A DNA stretch of 64,000 nucleotides from Typhlomys cinereus (GCA_023101885.1 JALPQD010000223.1:2529866-2593865); one strand, 5' to 3'. Shown: positions 36,461 to 49,434, counted from the first letter of the stretch. The notes: generated from the letters alone by a model not told the origin. A program made the numbers and translations.

Positions 36461-37516
36461 TCATAGGTAAATCTATGTATTACCTACAGTAGTTGCAAGG
36501 ATTATGAACAGGAGGGATGGGGTTGGAGGGCCACACCAGAAACAAGGAGAGAAGTGACCAGGTTACAGTAGAGAAAACAGGCCTCCATCAAGGACTGCAA
36601 GAAAGTAATGTGACACCTAGTTAAGTTCACAGACATTCGTTCCTGATCATTTACAACTAAGGGGGTATGAACTCACCAGAAGGGGAGGGCATATAGTCCG
36701 GCAGATCAAAAAGTAACCATTTTGCAAATGGGTGATTGACCCCTCCTATTGCCAAATGCCATATGACCCTGCGATTCCACTTTTGGGTATAAGTATTACA
36801 TCTACCCTTGAATGTGCTCTTACAATAAAACTCCAGTTTAACAGTTTTCTGTCTCTGGCCAGGGGGTGACATACAGTGTCCATCATGATGGAGTGAAGGG
36901 CATTGCAGGAGCAACAAAACTGCAAAAGAAAATCAACAAACCACAATCCAGAACTTCAGAGACTCTATATCAACCACATAGAACTAGGCCAGACTAATCT
37001 CTCCCCATCATGAAGCTCAGGGACATTTGCGGAAGAGGGGGCGGTAAGAGTGTAAGAGCAAAAGGATGGGAGGAGCAATGATTTGCAATACTCCACACAA
37101 GTTAGGGCCGAATCAATCATAATTGGACATTGCATGCCCGGCGCAATGTCCAACACACTATTGACCTCACAAAGTCTAGCATCTGCTAAAGGCACCAAGA
37201 TCCTTGGAGGCAAGGGATTGACAGCCACAGTAGTGTTCCTATGCTTAAGGGGAACACAGGAAAGAGTTCAGGGAAATGCCACTGGGTCCTTGTACGTCAT
37301 CGGAGAGGAGGGCCCAGAGGAGAGTCAGGCATGCACAAGAAAGGACTCTGGGAATTGGGGCGGGAGGCACGGGAGGATGGGGAGGGACGGGTGATGGGAG
37401 GGGGAGCAGGGGGTTCAGGGGGAGGAGTACGGATGGAGGGAACTGGTGTACCTATTAAGTTTGTATGAGCTGAAATAATAATAAAAATGTATTAAATAAA
37501 AAAAGAAATCCTAAAG

Positions 37517-38400
37517 AAAGAAATTTCAGAAGACACCAGAAGGTCGAAAAATCTGCCATGCTATTGGATCAGTAGAATAAACATCATAAAAATGATCATT
37601 CTATCAAAAGCAATATACTGATTCAATACAATGCCAATCAAAATTCCAGGGCGATTCTTCACAGAAATTAATAAAGTAATCTCAAAATTCATATGGAAGC
37701 ACAGAAGGCACAAGATAGCAAAAACAATTTTGAGCAATAAAAACTCTGCTAAAAGTATCATCATACCAGATCTCAATCTATACCTCAAATCCATAGCAAC
37801 AAAGACAGTATGGTACTGTCTCCAAAATAGATACATAGGTCAATGGATAAGGGTTGAAGACCCAGGCATATGCTCATACAAGTACAGTCATCTGATTTTT
37901 GACATAGAGGCACAGAAAACCCAATGGAAAAAAGAACAGCATCTTCAACAAATAGTACTGGTAAAACTGGCTAGTTACATGTAGAAGATTGTAACTGAAC
38001 CCTTACTTGTCCACCATGCACAAGAATTAATTTCAAATGGATCAAGGACCTTAATAGTAAACTAGAGACTATAAAAGCACTAGAAGAAAGGGTAGAAAAT
38101 TCCCTCAAACTTTTGACCTAGGTCAACATTTTCTAAACAGGATTCCGATTGCATAGGAAGTAAAACCAGCACTCCACAAATGGGATTTCATGAAATTAAA
38201 GATCTTCTGTTCAATTAAAAATATTGTTAACCAAGAAAAAAGGCAGCCCACAGAATGGGAGAAAGTCTTTATTAACCACAAAATGGCTAATATCCATAGT
38301 GCACAAAGAACTCAAAAAATTAAACACTAAGAAAGTAAACAGCCTTGGATCTCAAAAGAAACCTTTCCCAAGACAAAATTGAAATGTCCAGCAAATACTT
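37517..38400 (+). pseudogene. Old L1 ORF2 fragment, C-terminal half
   Basis: Continues the ORF2 reading that stops at 31194. It contains MPIKIPGRFFTEINKVISKF and WKHRRHKIAKTILSNKNSAK, homologous to the same region of the young L1s. Several stops. Confidence 0.88.
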
Positions 38401-38417
38401 TAAAAATGTTCCACCTC

Positions 38418-38749
38418 AGATAGCCTCCTGTGTGCTCACAGTGTGGGTGGTTCCATGTGCTTTCACAATGATCTTAGTCTCATAGAAGATGGAACAATGG
38501 TTATTCTTCAGTTTTAGCATGTGTTCTTAACCATGTGGAACTGGGAGCTCAATCATAACTATCTACATCCTAAATATATTTTCTTTTATTGCTTACACAT
38601 TATTTTATATTGTCCAATTTTTAAAAATTAGGACATAAAGGCAAGAGGTAGATGTGCTAGGGAAATAAATGTCCAAAGGAAGCAGAAGTTCATAGTTGTG
38701 ATCAAAATGCATTGTCTACATGTATGAGATTATAAAAGAATAAAAATTT
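38418..38749 (+). mobile_element. Unidentified retroposon
   Basis: About 332 bp splitting old L1 ORF2 between near-identical taaaaatgttccacctc (38401-38417) and taaaagttccacctcc (38750-38765). It ends in an A-rich stretch (ataaaagaataaaaatttt). The flanking duplication and A-rich end indicate L1-type retroposition. The body was not recognised; it may be a small RNA copy or an L1 tail of another lineage. Confidence 0.6.
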
Positions 38750-38805
38750 TAAAAGTTCCACCTCCTTAGCCATTAAGAAAATGCAAATCAAAACAATCCT
38801 GAGTG

Positions 38806-39302
38806 TAACTGTGTCTCAACTATTGCTGTGAAAGAACATTCAAAGTAGATCAATTTAAGGGAGAGAGGGAAGATTTATTTAGTTTACAGTTCCAGAGGGG
38901 AGAAACGGTCTTTCATGGTGGAGGTGACATGGCTGATGGCTGAAGCTGGAGGCAGGCTAAGTCACTGCAGACATCCAGTAGGCTAGTGGGTGATGACTGA
39001 AGGCTGGAAGATTCCTAGAGTCTTTAGTCACTTTGAAGACTTGGAAGGTTGGAGGGCTGGAGGGCTGAAGAAGTGAAGAAGCCAGGCAGCAGGAGGGAAG
39101 AGAGTTTTCTAGCATAGCTTCCAAGAGTCTTTCTTCTTCCCAGTCTTCTTTTATCTGGTCCACTACTGGGAGGTTCCAATCAGATCTAGGGCTGGTCTTT
39201 GTATTTTAAATGTATTGATATAGAAAATCTATTCAGGTGTTTTTTTCTGATTTTAGTTAATGCCAGATATGGTCAAGTTGACACCCAGGACTAACTATCA
39301 CA
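38806..39302 (-). mobile_element. hAT-like MITE inserted in old L1
   Basis: Complement of the family at 45323-45787: it opens ctcaactattgctgtgaaag and closes gttgacacccaggactaact then atcac. It interrupts ORF2 between aatcctgag and ctgagataccatttc, with ctgag on both sides. No coding capacity. Confidence 0.7.
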
Positions 39303-40800
39303 CTGAGATACCATTTCACACTGGTCAAAATGGCTAAAAATCTAAAACACATACAATAACAAATGTTGGAGAGGATGCAGGAGAAAGTAACCCTCATTCA
39401 TTGCTGGTGGAATGAAGACTTGTACAATCACTCTGGACATCAGTATGGCTACTTCTAAAAAAGTTTAAAATTGAAATGCCCTATGACCCAGGTATGCTAT
39501 TACTAGGAATATTCCCAAAGAATACATCACTCTACTATAGTGATATATGTACATCCATGTTCATTGCAGTACTATTCACAATAGTTAAGTAATGGAATCA
39601 ACAAAAATGAAGAGGTAATGAAAATGTGGTACATATACCCAATGGAATACTATTCAGCCATCAAAAATGAATTCATGGAGTTGGAAGAAGTTGTACTGAG
39701 AGAAGTATCCCACACACAGAAAGACAGACTTTGTATATTCTCCCTTATAAGTGGAACTTGGTATCAAGCCCTCATAATGACATATTCAAGAGAAAATCTC
39801 TACAATACCTATAATAACCACAAAGGAGCACAACTAGGATAGGGGAAAGAAGACCCCAAGAAAGTGGAGACAAAGGAACACAGTTAATAAGATAAATAAG
39901 GCCACTGTAAAGAAAAACCCATAAGTATTGAGACACCTGATCCTGTCCTCGGTCAGTCTCCTGTACACTGGTGATTGGGCTATTTTTCAGTGCTGGGGAT
40001 GAGTTTGAGGGTTAGAAGGAAGGTGGTTGGTTGCCTCAAGGCTGATCCCATTCTCTACTGTGTCCTATTTCTGTTCTCCCCTCTCCTTTAAGTCTTTTTG
40101 TGTATAAAGACCTTCTCTAACAATTTTTTAAACATTGGATAGGAGAGGAAGTCAACACCCAGATAGGACACAGCCTAGTACAATGGAAGAACAGTGAGCT
40201 AGACAACAGCCAATCAGAATGCAGAATACAGGTGACCCTACAATGTTCACCTGGAATCAGGCCAGCCAAATCACTTCCCATTCTAAGGCTTAGGGAGCCT
40301 TGTGAAAGAGGAGGCAGTAAGAATGTAGGAGCCTAAAGATGGGGCAGTCCACCACAGGATAAGCCACTTCACTCGAGACAGGGCCAATGCAGTCAGGAAC
40401 TTACTGCAATGAGACTTGACTTTACTAGGCTCACACAATGGCTGACATATCAGCTTGTCTTCATAGGCTAGCAAGGATCTCAGGAGAAATAATTTCAAAC
40501 TAGGTTTAGACTGGTGAACTGGAGTGCCCATATCAGTGGTCTACCCGAGGAAGGACCATGTGGTCTGTTGCAGATGCCTGAACCCCCACTAGAACAGATG
40601 ATCCAGAGGGAAACCTGGGACCCATAAAACCTGATGGTCGGCAGGGTGGGCGGGAATAGGTTGGATATAGGAAGGGAGGGGAGGGAGGAAGGAAAAGGAG
40701 GAAGGGAGGGAGCGAGGAAGGAGAAGGGTATGGTCACCTATGCATTGTGTTTGCTAATTTTATTAAATAATAAAATAAAATTTTATAAACTTAAAAAACC
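39303..40800 (+). repeat. Old L1 ORF2 end and 3' UTR
   Basis: 39303-39850 gives MWYIYPMEYYSAIKNEF and the ORF2 end homologous to YTMEYYSAIKNDELLEF of the younger copies. 39850-40800 is 3' UTR with the polypurine tract gggaggggagggaggaagga (about 40672) and an A-rich end. Confidence 0.85.
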
Positions 40801-41077
40801 AAAAACAAGCAAACAAAAAAACAAACAACCCAGAAAGACTGTTGAAAATAATGTGATTCTATGTTTCTTTCAGGACCGGATGGAGTCCTGATCATCGTCA
40901 CTATGATATTTATAGTGCCTTAAGGTGACTGAAACATAATGGACACCATTGTTCTCATATGGTTAGTTGTAGTAAAGACCCAATACTAACTGATTTGATG
41001 AGTTAAGGACATTAAGAATGTCTTGAAAGAAAAAAATAAGGCATAAATTTTGAAAAAGGAAAGCAAGTCTTACTCTG

Positions 41078-41132
<55 letters not shown>

Positions 41133-42380
41133 ATCTATTTGCATGGTTTTCACTACTAAGAAACCTTTGTGCTCAGAAAACATTTACATGGTCTCTAATT
41201 AATATTCAAGGAGATAATAATTCTATGCTTCATGTACAAATAATTCACACAAAGCTTAAGAATAAACATTTTGTTTAGAGGGTTTTTTAAATATCTTATT
41301 CTCAAATCTTTCAATGGACCTAATTTGTACATTCTTAAAACTTTCAAAATCACTGTAAGCACTTATCTCTCATGGAGTTAACAGGTCTAACTCACATATA
41401 GTAAATCGAGCTTGTAAATTCTCACACACTGACTAAATTCTTAATCATTCTTAGAATGAAAATAAGAATGTTAAATGTATCATATTGTAAGTACTTCAAG
41501 ATCTGTGAACACAAACAGAGATTATCAAAATGATTATAAAGAATATTCTTTAAACCAGAAAACATTGCTATTAATACTACATTTGACCTTCTTTATATAT
41601 GAAATGCTCATTTCTGTGCCTGTCTTGGGTGAATCGTTAAAATTTAGCCAAATAAGGGGAACAAGCACTTTGGGGAAGCTTAGAGCATGGTGAGTGCAGG
41701 GATGAAGGTGGGCTCCGTAGGGGCTGTTGCAGCAGCACATCTTTGCTTGCTTGGGTTCTTGGGCGGTGTCACTGGGGAGCACCATGCTCCACATGAAACT
41801 TGGAGTTTAGTCTCATGATATGGTGGTGTCATGTCACGCTGAAGCCTCCCTCGGGAAGGTTCTTGATAATCTCAGTGTTACGTGGTTAAATTTGGAGGGG
41901 CAAGGATGAAATTAATACCTCTCTATGTAACTTGAAGTATCTGTATTACCCAGTGTACTTCTGCATGGTTTTGTATTTCTCTGATTTTAGACCATGATTT
42001 AGTAGTCACTGGTAAGCTCATAATTCAGTAGACATCGTGTTGATAGATTCAGTAAGGCCACTGCTTCTACAGAAAATGTCACATTTATGAAAGCAAGACT
42101 TCCTAAAAATATTCACCAGTCAAGAAGGGCTAGCTCTGGTTTAAAAGGACTGAGATGTCCACTTATGCCACATGGGACCACCCAAGGGTTTGGATATCAG
42201 GGAAGGACAGGTGAGCAGCATGGGTCCCAGGGAAGGGGAAGTTGAGTGTATTCCATGCCAGGAGTAAGTTCCCTGTCTCAGAAACGAGGCACCTGTTTGT
42301 GTCAGCCAGGGGTCAGCTGCCTGTAGGCATGAGAGGAGAACTGGTACAATAAAGACAACACAATCTGTGTTTGGAATATT
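40800..42380. other. Intergenic, no recognised gene
   Basis: AT-rich single-copy-looking DNA with no exon signature or known repeat that I could identify, apart from the (TG)n tract listed separately. Confidence 0.5.
41075..41130 (+). repeat. (TG)n microsatellite
   Basis: About 25 TG units with one interrupting C near 41084. Confidence 0.95.
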
Positions 42381-42389
42381 TTGAGCAAT

Positions 42390-43640
42390 CGTTATTTTGG
42401 GTTTATTTTTAAAATTAATTATTTTTTTATTCTCTGACACTTTCATACACAAATGCAAGTGCTTGAATTTATATGTTTCATTTACTACCCAGTTCCATCC
42501 TCCATCTTGTTCCCACTTCATACTTCCTCTTTTCCAGTCAGTCTTCCCCCTACTTTAATATCTTTTTGCATGTGTGACCCACTGGGTTTCATCTGGGATG
42601 TCTGTACTGGCAAGTGCCTGAGTACTTGATGGAGCATGGATGCGTTATCAGTGGTAAATCATTGACCTGGCTGACATTAGCCTTCATTAGTCTCTCAGAG
42701 AGATATCGTACTTCTTGAGATCTTCCCCCTTCCATGGTGCGATGTTGGTAAGCTAACTGCTGTGTGGGTATCATGGAAGCGGACATCATTTTAGTGAATT
42801 TTTTGGGTGTTACATTCCTGTCATAACCAAAGAATACTGTTTGCCAATACCACTACAACCTAGAGCTCATACATTCTTACTGCTCTCCTCTTCCACAAAG
42901 TTCCCTGAGCCTTGGGATGGGGGGCTGATTTCAATATCTTGTTTAGAGCTGAGCATTTCACAGTCATTTATTTCTGTGCTTTACCCAGTTATGGTTCTCT
43001 GTATTACACATCTTCATTTGCAAAAGGGTACTTCTTGATTGATTGCTGAGAACTTCTCTAATCTATGGGTATAATGATAAGTATTTAGATGGTAGTTTAC
43101 TATCAAGTACTTATAGTTAACACAAAGTAATTTGCTCTCACCTAGAGTTTAGTCTCCCCCTCCAAGGGTATTTGGATAGGTTTACAGTGTTCTCTGCTAA
43201 AAAGTGGACCTAAAATACAATCAGAAAATTACCTCCTTACTTTATGTTACCATTTCACCAGTGGTCACCTCTTGCCAGTGTAGTTGTTACTGTACCTTGC
43301 AGTATTCACAGTTGGGTAAGGTCACTGGTTGCTTTTCTTCCCTGGCAATATACACCATATTTTCTGGCGCGATGAAGGCTGACCAGCAAAGAGAAAGCAT
43401 CCAGATCTTCTCCAGCTTGTTTTCTCCGTGTCCTGTGATCCTCTTGTGTGGGGTTTTCAACAACAGGGTATGACAAGAGAATAGCCAAGAGCAATGGAAA
43501 ATGAAGATTTTGTTTGGGAGGCCCTTGAGATCTCTAAGCAACAGCTCGTTAGGAAGAATCATATAACCATTCCTGGGAAATTGTTTAATTGCCAGTGGCT
43601 TCTGGTAGGAGCATCTCAGGGCAATTTCTGCTTTTTTAAC
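42390..43640 (-). mobile_element. Old L1 3' end fragment
   Basis: Parallels 14300-15540: gtgacccactgggtttcatc, the cttactgctctcctcttcca then ccctgagccttgggatgggg block, and later blocks in the same order. Its 3' end, in L1 terms, lies toward 42390. Confidence 0.6.
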
Positions 43641-43659
43641 TCTCTGTGTTCCCCTGACG

Positions 43660-43860
43660 ATATATCAGTGCTGTGGTTACTCTGTATGGTTGCTGATAAA
43701 ATCATGACGAAAAGCTTAAGGGAACAATAGTCTGGTTATAGTTCCTTGTCCAGCTTGGCAGGAGAGTTCACAACAGCAGGAGCTGAGGGAACTGATCACA
43801 CCATATCCACGAGACAACTGAACTGAGAGAGGGACAGACTGAAGCTTCCAATATTTTAAA
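43660..43860. repeat. hAT-like MITE fragment
   Basis: Shares ctgtatggttgctgataaaa, tcatgac.aaa.agcttaag and ggcaggagagttcacaa-type blocks with 45885-46280, 48815-49195 and 59720-60145. Confidence 0.5.
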
Positions 43861-44387
43861 AGTTCAGAGTCTTTAAACCCTAAGAGTCTTTCAAGTCAAT
43901 ATAAATTGAATATTTAAACACAGATAAAACATCAAAGAGAAGCATAATGCACAATAAGAAAGTATAATTTAAGCCAAAATCCAGCAAATCAAATACCACA
44001 TACTGTACTTCAATGTCCATCTATTGTTGCTCATCACGTGGTCATTAAGGCTCCATGTAATCCCAGTTCCTCTTCACAGCTCAAAGTTGCATAGTGTTTC
44101 TCTGGATCAGGTTGAATCTCCGTTCGTAACCGTCCTCAGCATACATCCTATAGTTCTGGCATTTCCAGCACCATTCTGGTGTCACCTACATACCTAAAAG
44201 CTTCATCTTCCTTTGCAGAAACTTCAAATCTGACACTTGATGACAAGCTTCAGCCACTCTCCCATCTCCATTTCAATCTTGCATCAAAATCTCCATCTCT
44301 GTCTCCTCAATCTTGTATCAAAACAAGTATTGAAGTAGTATAGGAGAAGAAAAGATCTCATTCTTTGTGTGCTATAATAAAACTGTG

Positions 44388-44810
44388 TGCTATGGAAAAA
44401 TTTTGACCTTAGCCTAACCGCATTCTTGGCTTGTGTACACTGCTTATGCATAAGGATGGATACAACTTGGATCAGCATGACCACCTCCTCCTCTTCCTTA
44501 TCTGAACCTCCAGCCACAACCTCTAACTGACATGTAGGTCTGTGGTTTTTTTATACTCAATGTCCATGGCAAAATGACCTGAGTGGCCTACCCACTCTCC
44601 TATCTGAAACTGCCAGCTGCAGTCACTAGCTAAGCTGCATGTAAGGGCATAGAAACGGCTATAAAAACTGCACCCTGCCTTTACCCGGGGCTCCATTTTG
44701 AGGTCCTGAACTCTGATGGAGTCCCGAAGCTTCGGCCTGTTAGACTCCCTTTTAATAAACAACTCTCTTAGTCAAGCTCTTTGGGTGGACTACTGGACCC
44801 TGTAACAGTA
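44388..44810 (+). mobile_element. Candidate solo LTR
   Basis: Contains a TATA-like ggctataaaaactgcacc (44669), then about 85 bp downstream ttttaataaacaactctc (44751). It ends near ccctgtaaca. The promoter-to-poly(A) spacing is that of a retroviral LTR. Ends and target duplication were not established. Confidence 0.45.
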
Positions 44811-45322
44811 CCACCTGGGTAGTGCTGACAAATTCTGCAGCAAGATTGAAATGTGGCTGGTCCACTCGAAACACAACTGTACCAACTTCTACATGTTGAT
44901 CTCGGAAAAGCCCTTTTCTAGGCAGCCAAAACTTTTGAAGGATAAGAAACAGCTTCATCTTGGACTTTTGGCCCCTGAAGGAATCTAAGTTTTCAAGCCA
45001 TAGGATGTCCATATGGTTTTATCCATTTCTTCCATCAATCCAGTACAAAACACTAGGTTTCCCTCAGTTCTTCAACAGCAGCAGTTGCTCTGCTGTCTGT
45101 TCTTTCCATATCCAAAATTTCAAGGCTGTCAACAGAACTCTCATTTATCAAGCAAACCAGTCCATCCTCTTTAAATTCAACTTTGTCAAACTCCTTTCTT
45201 CCCTTCCTCTACAAACTGAGCCCAAACAATCAACTCTCTCAGCACCTCTGTTCTCCAAATGGGCCATTAAACTCTACAAAACTTTGATTGTAATTCATAA
45301 TCCTAAAATCTTCAAACACCTT

Positions 45323-45787
45323 GTGATAGTTAATCTTGGGTGTCAACTTGAGAGCTGAGACCATCTGAAGATATTATCTGGATTGATACATTTACAATAC
45401 AAAGACCAGCCCTAGATCTGATTGGAACCTCCCAGTAGTGGACCAGATAAAAGGAACCATAGAACAGAAGACAAAGAAAAGAGACTCCAGGAATCTTCCA
45501 GCAAGTCATCTCCCACTAGCTACCACTAGTGTTGATATGAACTCCTGCCAAACTGAACTAAGGACTGTGACTGAGAATCAAGAATCACAAGAAAGAATAA
45601 AACCCTCTTGTTTCCCTAAGCTGTTTGATTCGGCTGTGATTTGACCTGCCTCCAGCTTCAGCCACCAGCCGTGTCACCTCTGCCACGAGAGACTATCTCC
45701 CCTCTGGAACCCGAAGGTGAATAAATTTCCTTTTCTCCCTTAAGTTGTTTGACTTTGGGTGTTCTCTCACAGCAATAGTTAAGAGTA
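45323..45787 (+). mobile_element. hAT-like MITE
   Basis: Opens gtgatagttaatcttgggtg then tcaacttga and closes tctcacagcaatagttaaga. The ends are partly inverted matches and no coding capacity is seen. Related copies lie at 38806-39302 (inverted) and 57085-57475. The shared gatctgattggaacctccca then gtagtggaccagataaa block makes the family certain; the superfamily name is inference. Confidence 0.65.
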
Positions 45788-45884
45788 ACCATTACATACC
45801 TTAAAGTTTCTCCAACAAAACCATTCGTAATCCACAAAATCCACATAACCGGAAATCGGCAACATCCTACTTTTGTTACCAAAT

Positions 45885-46280
45885 TCTGTTGCAGTGACTC
45901 TGCATATCGCTGATAAAATCATGACAAAACAGCTTAAGTGAAAAAGGGACTTTATTTTTCTCTTGCCAAACAGTTGCTCATCCAGTCTGGTAGAAGCACC
46001 TACCTCCACACCAAGGGCCGAGGGAACTGGACATACATATCCATGGAGCAGCTCACTTGTCAAAGCAGCCAATTACACAAGAGAATGCCAACTTTCTCAG
46101 TCAGTTCCCTCAATCTTATTCACTGCTCAGGAACTACTAGCCCCACCCACCATAAGTTGGGCCTTCTCCATCAAGGAGACAATCTCCCACAGGTTCACCC
46201 TGGGTTTAAGGACTAATTCTCTACAAATTGTCCAGAACTTGAACCCTTAACCATCAAGTTGACACCTGTATTTATGACAA
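45885..46280. mobile_element. Second-type MITE copy
   Basis: Starts near ctgttgcagtgactctgcat and ends accatcaagttgacacctgt. It shares gataaaatcatgacaaaaca, tccagtctgg and gagggaactggac-type blocks with three other copies in 43-60 kb. The tcaagttgacac end matches the MITEs at 38806 and 45323 in inverted form. Confidence 0.6.
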
Positions 46281-46699
46281 ACCTCTTGGGCTGCATCCAT
46301 CCAAGAACCCACATGGTCAAACCTCTATGCATGTCTCTTTCCTGGAATTTTATCTCAGTGCTCTCATTCCTCTGAGACAGCCTGTCTTACCTGAATTTGA
46401 ACAGTGGGTCGACAACCCAGCAGCTCCCTCTTACTCTTTGAAGATTGATTTCCTTTCAGTGGGTCATGAGGTCCTAGAATTAGTGCTTAATCATTCAGAT
46501 TTCTGACTGTCTGAGCAAATCAAGGCTCTCCTGATTGGAAATTTCTTGTTTTCTTCTGGGAATTCCTGTAAGGGTGGAGACTTGCTTTTCTGTGGTATTC
46601 CTATGTGCTATTTAGATCCTTGTGTGAACCTAATAATTGAAGACTGAGCTCTAAGCACATCTGTGAAGAATTAGTAGTTCAGGTAACTCTTGTGCAAGC

Positions 46700-47044
46700 C
46701 TTCTGATTATCTAATTAATGTGGAAAGACCCAGCCCATAGTGTGTGGCACTGTTTTCTCTGAGTAGCCATCTTGACCCTTATTCCAGTCTCAGCTAGTAA
46801 AGATGCCAGGAGCTCCGGAAGGTTTCTGAAACTGACAAGCCTGGGAGTGGGAGGGGCTCCCTCCAGGATAAAAAGTAAGGGCTGGAGGAAGAAGATGCTC
46901 TTACCAGCTAAGCAGACAGAAGGCATTCTGTTCAGCAGTTAGAGTAGTCTGAGACCCTTGGCAGAGAAGCAGCCTCGGAGAGACTGCTGAACAGCCAAGT
47001 AGTTCAGGTAGAAGATCCCAGAGCAGGAGAGAGAGAGGGAGGGA

Positions 47045-47124
<80 letters not shown>

Positions 47125-47250
47125 CATCTAGGTACCTTGGGAAACTGTCAGTGAGCTCTGGTAAACTGTCTCTGTTCCTGTCCAGTAACTTTTACCCCTG
47201 CTCTTGTCAGTGACTCCAATAAATGTGTTGGTTCATTACCAGTTTGATCT
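46700..47250 (+). mobile_element. Candidate LTR
   Basis: A TATA-like ccaggataaaaagtaagg (46864) is followed by a long (GA)n tract and then gactccaataaatgtgttgg (47212), an AATAAA signal. It could be an old LTR whose middle has been expanded by the microsatellite. Borders uncertain. Confidence 0.4.
47040..47121 (+). repeat. (GA)n microsatellite
   Basis: About 37 GA units, the longest simple repeat in the window. Confidence 0.97.
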
Positions 47251-47484
47251 GTTGTGAAAGAGTGAAAGACCTATCTGGGGTGGGAAGATGGTTGTGTAGC
47301 ATCTCCCCAGGAAAAGTACATCATGCAAGTGGGGGGACCATTCCCTGGGCAGACAGATAATTAGAGAGAGGTGGTTCAGTAGTTTGACAGACTTCTGCAT
47401 TCTTGGACAAACTTGCAGTCTGGCAAGTCACGTTTGCTCCCACAACCCCTGTGGATGTGGTTGTGGCTGATTCTCTTGGCCCTT

Positions 47485-47600
47485 GGTGTTGATATGAACT
47501 CCTGTCAAACTGAACTAAGAACTGTGACTGAATCACAAGAAAGAATAAAACCCTCTTGTTTCCATAAGCTGTTTGATTGTGATTTTTTTCAACATTTAAT
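47485..47600 (+). repeat. MITE-derived fragment shared with 45530-45640
   Basis: tgttgatatgaactcctg, aaactgaactaagaactgtg and aagaataaaaccctcttgtt recur at 45530-45640 with about 90% identity. Confidence 0.75.
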
Positions 47601-48246
47601 GACATGCAGAGTAACACTAATACCCTATTGGCATACAAATTGGTGAAATTGTCTCCCTCTGCAGTGAGTAAAAGTGCCCAGACAGTGTGAGATTTCTTGG
47701 GGTAAATTCCAGTTTATCAGGGCTCATTGCTTTGTTAGCCAGAGTGGTGGAGAAGGCAGTGTGTTCACACCAGCTTCCCTTCTCTCATGAGCCAGGGGGA
47801 ATTGTGGATCCCTTTCCATCTTCCTCCCAGGGTTCTTCATGTCAGCAGTGGCAGCAGCTTTTACCTACTTCGCTCCTCAGCTGCTGTCTAATCCTTATGG
47901 TCCATGTCCATTACCATTATCAGCAAGTGCTCTCAAGTGCTGCTTTATCTTGTCGCATCACCCACACTGGGTCCATCTGCACCTGGACTCCTACCGAGGT
48001 GAACACACTGCTGCATGCACAGCCGCATCAGTCTTTGAAAGCTTGTAGTCTTAGCTGTTCAACAAGCCCATAGTTTCTGCTTCTCCTCCAGGGAAAGTCT
48101 TCATGCAATGGCAGCTCATGTGGGCATCCTGAGACCCTCATGATGTGGACTCTGTCCCAGGAGCCCTTGCCAAGGCAAGGGTCAATTCATGCTGCTTCCA
48201 TGTGAAAATAACTTTGAGATAGAATAAACTTATTTGTTATTCCTCA

Positions 48247-48251
48247 TGTGC

Positions 48252-48294
<43 letters not shown>

Positions 48295-48485
48295 AGATTG
48301 TGTGTGCCTGTGGACGTCCAAGGGTACTTTGTCGTAGAGTTTCCTAGGTTCTGCCTTTTAGGGCTGAAATTGCATGCTGCTATATTACCCCCAGCATTTT
48401 TACATGGGATCTGGGGATTAGAACTCAGGTCCCTTTGCTTGAATGGCAAAGGCTTTAACTACTGAGCTATTTCCCCAACCCAATT
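48247..48485 (-). mobile_element. tRNA-derived SINE with (TG)n tail
   Basis: A (TG)n run (48256-48291), then ttagaactcaggtccctttg (B-box complement) and taactactgagctatttccc (A-box complement): an inverted, diverged B2-superfamily SINE. The microsatellite is its former CA tail. Confidence 0.7.
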
Positions 48486-48814
48486 AAAACCTTTGTTTTA
48501 ATTGTCATGCACAATAAAGAATTTGACTTTATGAAGGAGAATCTACTTCTTCAAGACTGCAGGGTAAAAATTTTTCCAAACACTAGGTGGTGCTGCTGAG
48601 CAAGCCCACAGAATTCATGGTCCTTACACAGGCAGATTAGCGGGAATAGCTTGCCTGAGACCCCAGTTCAGCTTAGGTTATGTGCATCCCCTTCCCTACT
48701 AGTTTACTTGGCAGCTTAGAACTTTTACTTGCATGTACTACATACACACAGTTCTTCCTAACAATGCACCTAGTAATCCTAGACCTCTCTACCTGCATTC
48801 TTGATGCTACCTTT

Positions 48815-49195
48815 CTGTTGCAATTTACCTTCAATGTTGCTGATAAATTTGCAACCAGTTTAAGGGAGCAGAGGATTTTATTCTTTCTTACAACTCTGGT
48901 TGCTGCTCTTAGCCCAGCTTGATAGGAGAGCCCATGGGGCCAAGAGAACTGCTGAGAGAGGAACAGTCTTTGCCTGCTAGATAGTATATCTAAGTGTGCT
49001 GAGGAATGCCAACTTCCTGAACCACCTCCCTTATCTACCAGCCCAGGGACTGGTCCCACACACCATGAACTGGGTCTTCTCCGTCAATTATACAATTTCC
49101 TGCAGGCTTCCTCAGGACTTAACTACTAATTTTTTACCATTGTGCCCAGAGCTTGAGTCTTCAACACTCAAGTATCCATCACTATCACATTATCT
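48815..49195. mobile_element. Second-type MITE copy
   Basis: Matches 59720-60145 and 45885-46280: cagcttgataggagagccca, gggactggtcccacacacca, cctgcaggcttcctcaggac and cagagcttgagtcttcaaca. Confidence 0.6.
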
Positions 49196-49434
49196 CTAAA
49201 CAATGGGATAAGCTTCTCCCTGACAACAACTAATTCAACTAATTCAACAACTATTCAAATACATTCCTAATGTATCTGGATAGGAAGAATGGGGAAAATG
49301 GAGTAGGTAGCTAAACGGGTTTGCGGTATCTGAGCAATGAGGCTAAAATGTACCAAGTAGCCTTTCAAGGAAAATCCCCTATGTATAATTTTGTGATATG
49401 CAACATTGTGTCTGCATACAATTAAAATCAGATG

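Larger units (their letters stand above)
31207..37504 (+). mobile_element. Full-length L1, young but decayed, inserted in old L1
   Basis: A 6.3-kb element with CpG-rich 5' UTR (31207-31490), ORF1, ORF2 and 3' UTR with polypurine tract (37340-37440), ending aataataaaaatgtattaaa plus A tail. A 12-bp target-site duplication (gaaaccctaaag at 31195-31206, gaaatcctaaag at 37505-37516, one difference) interrupts old L1 ORF2. ORF1 ends early through a 1-bp loss. ORF2 carries frameshifts near 33530 and 34770 and in-frame TGAs near 35693 and 36066. It cannot encode an active machinery. Confidence 0.95.

Noticed and set aside
47040..47121. Regular repeats considered as a CRISPR-like or satellite array
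   Set aside because: Pure dinucleotide repeats without spacers in a mammalian genome.
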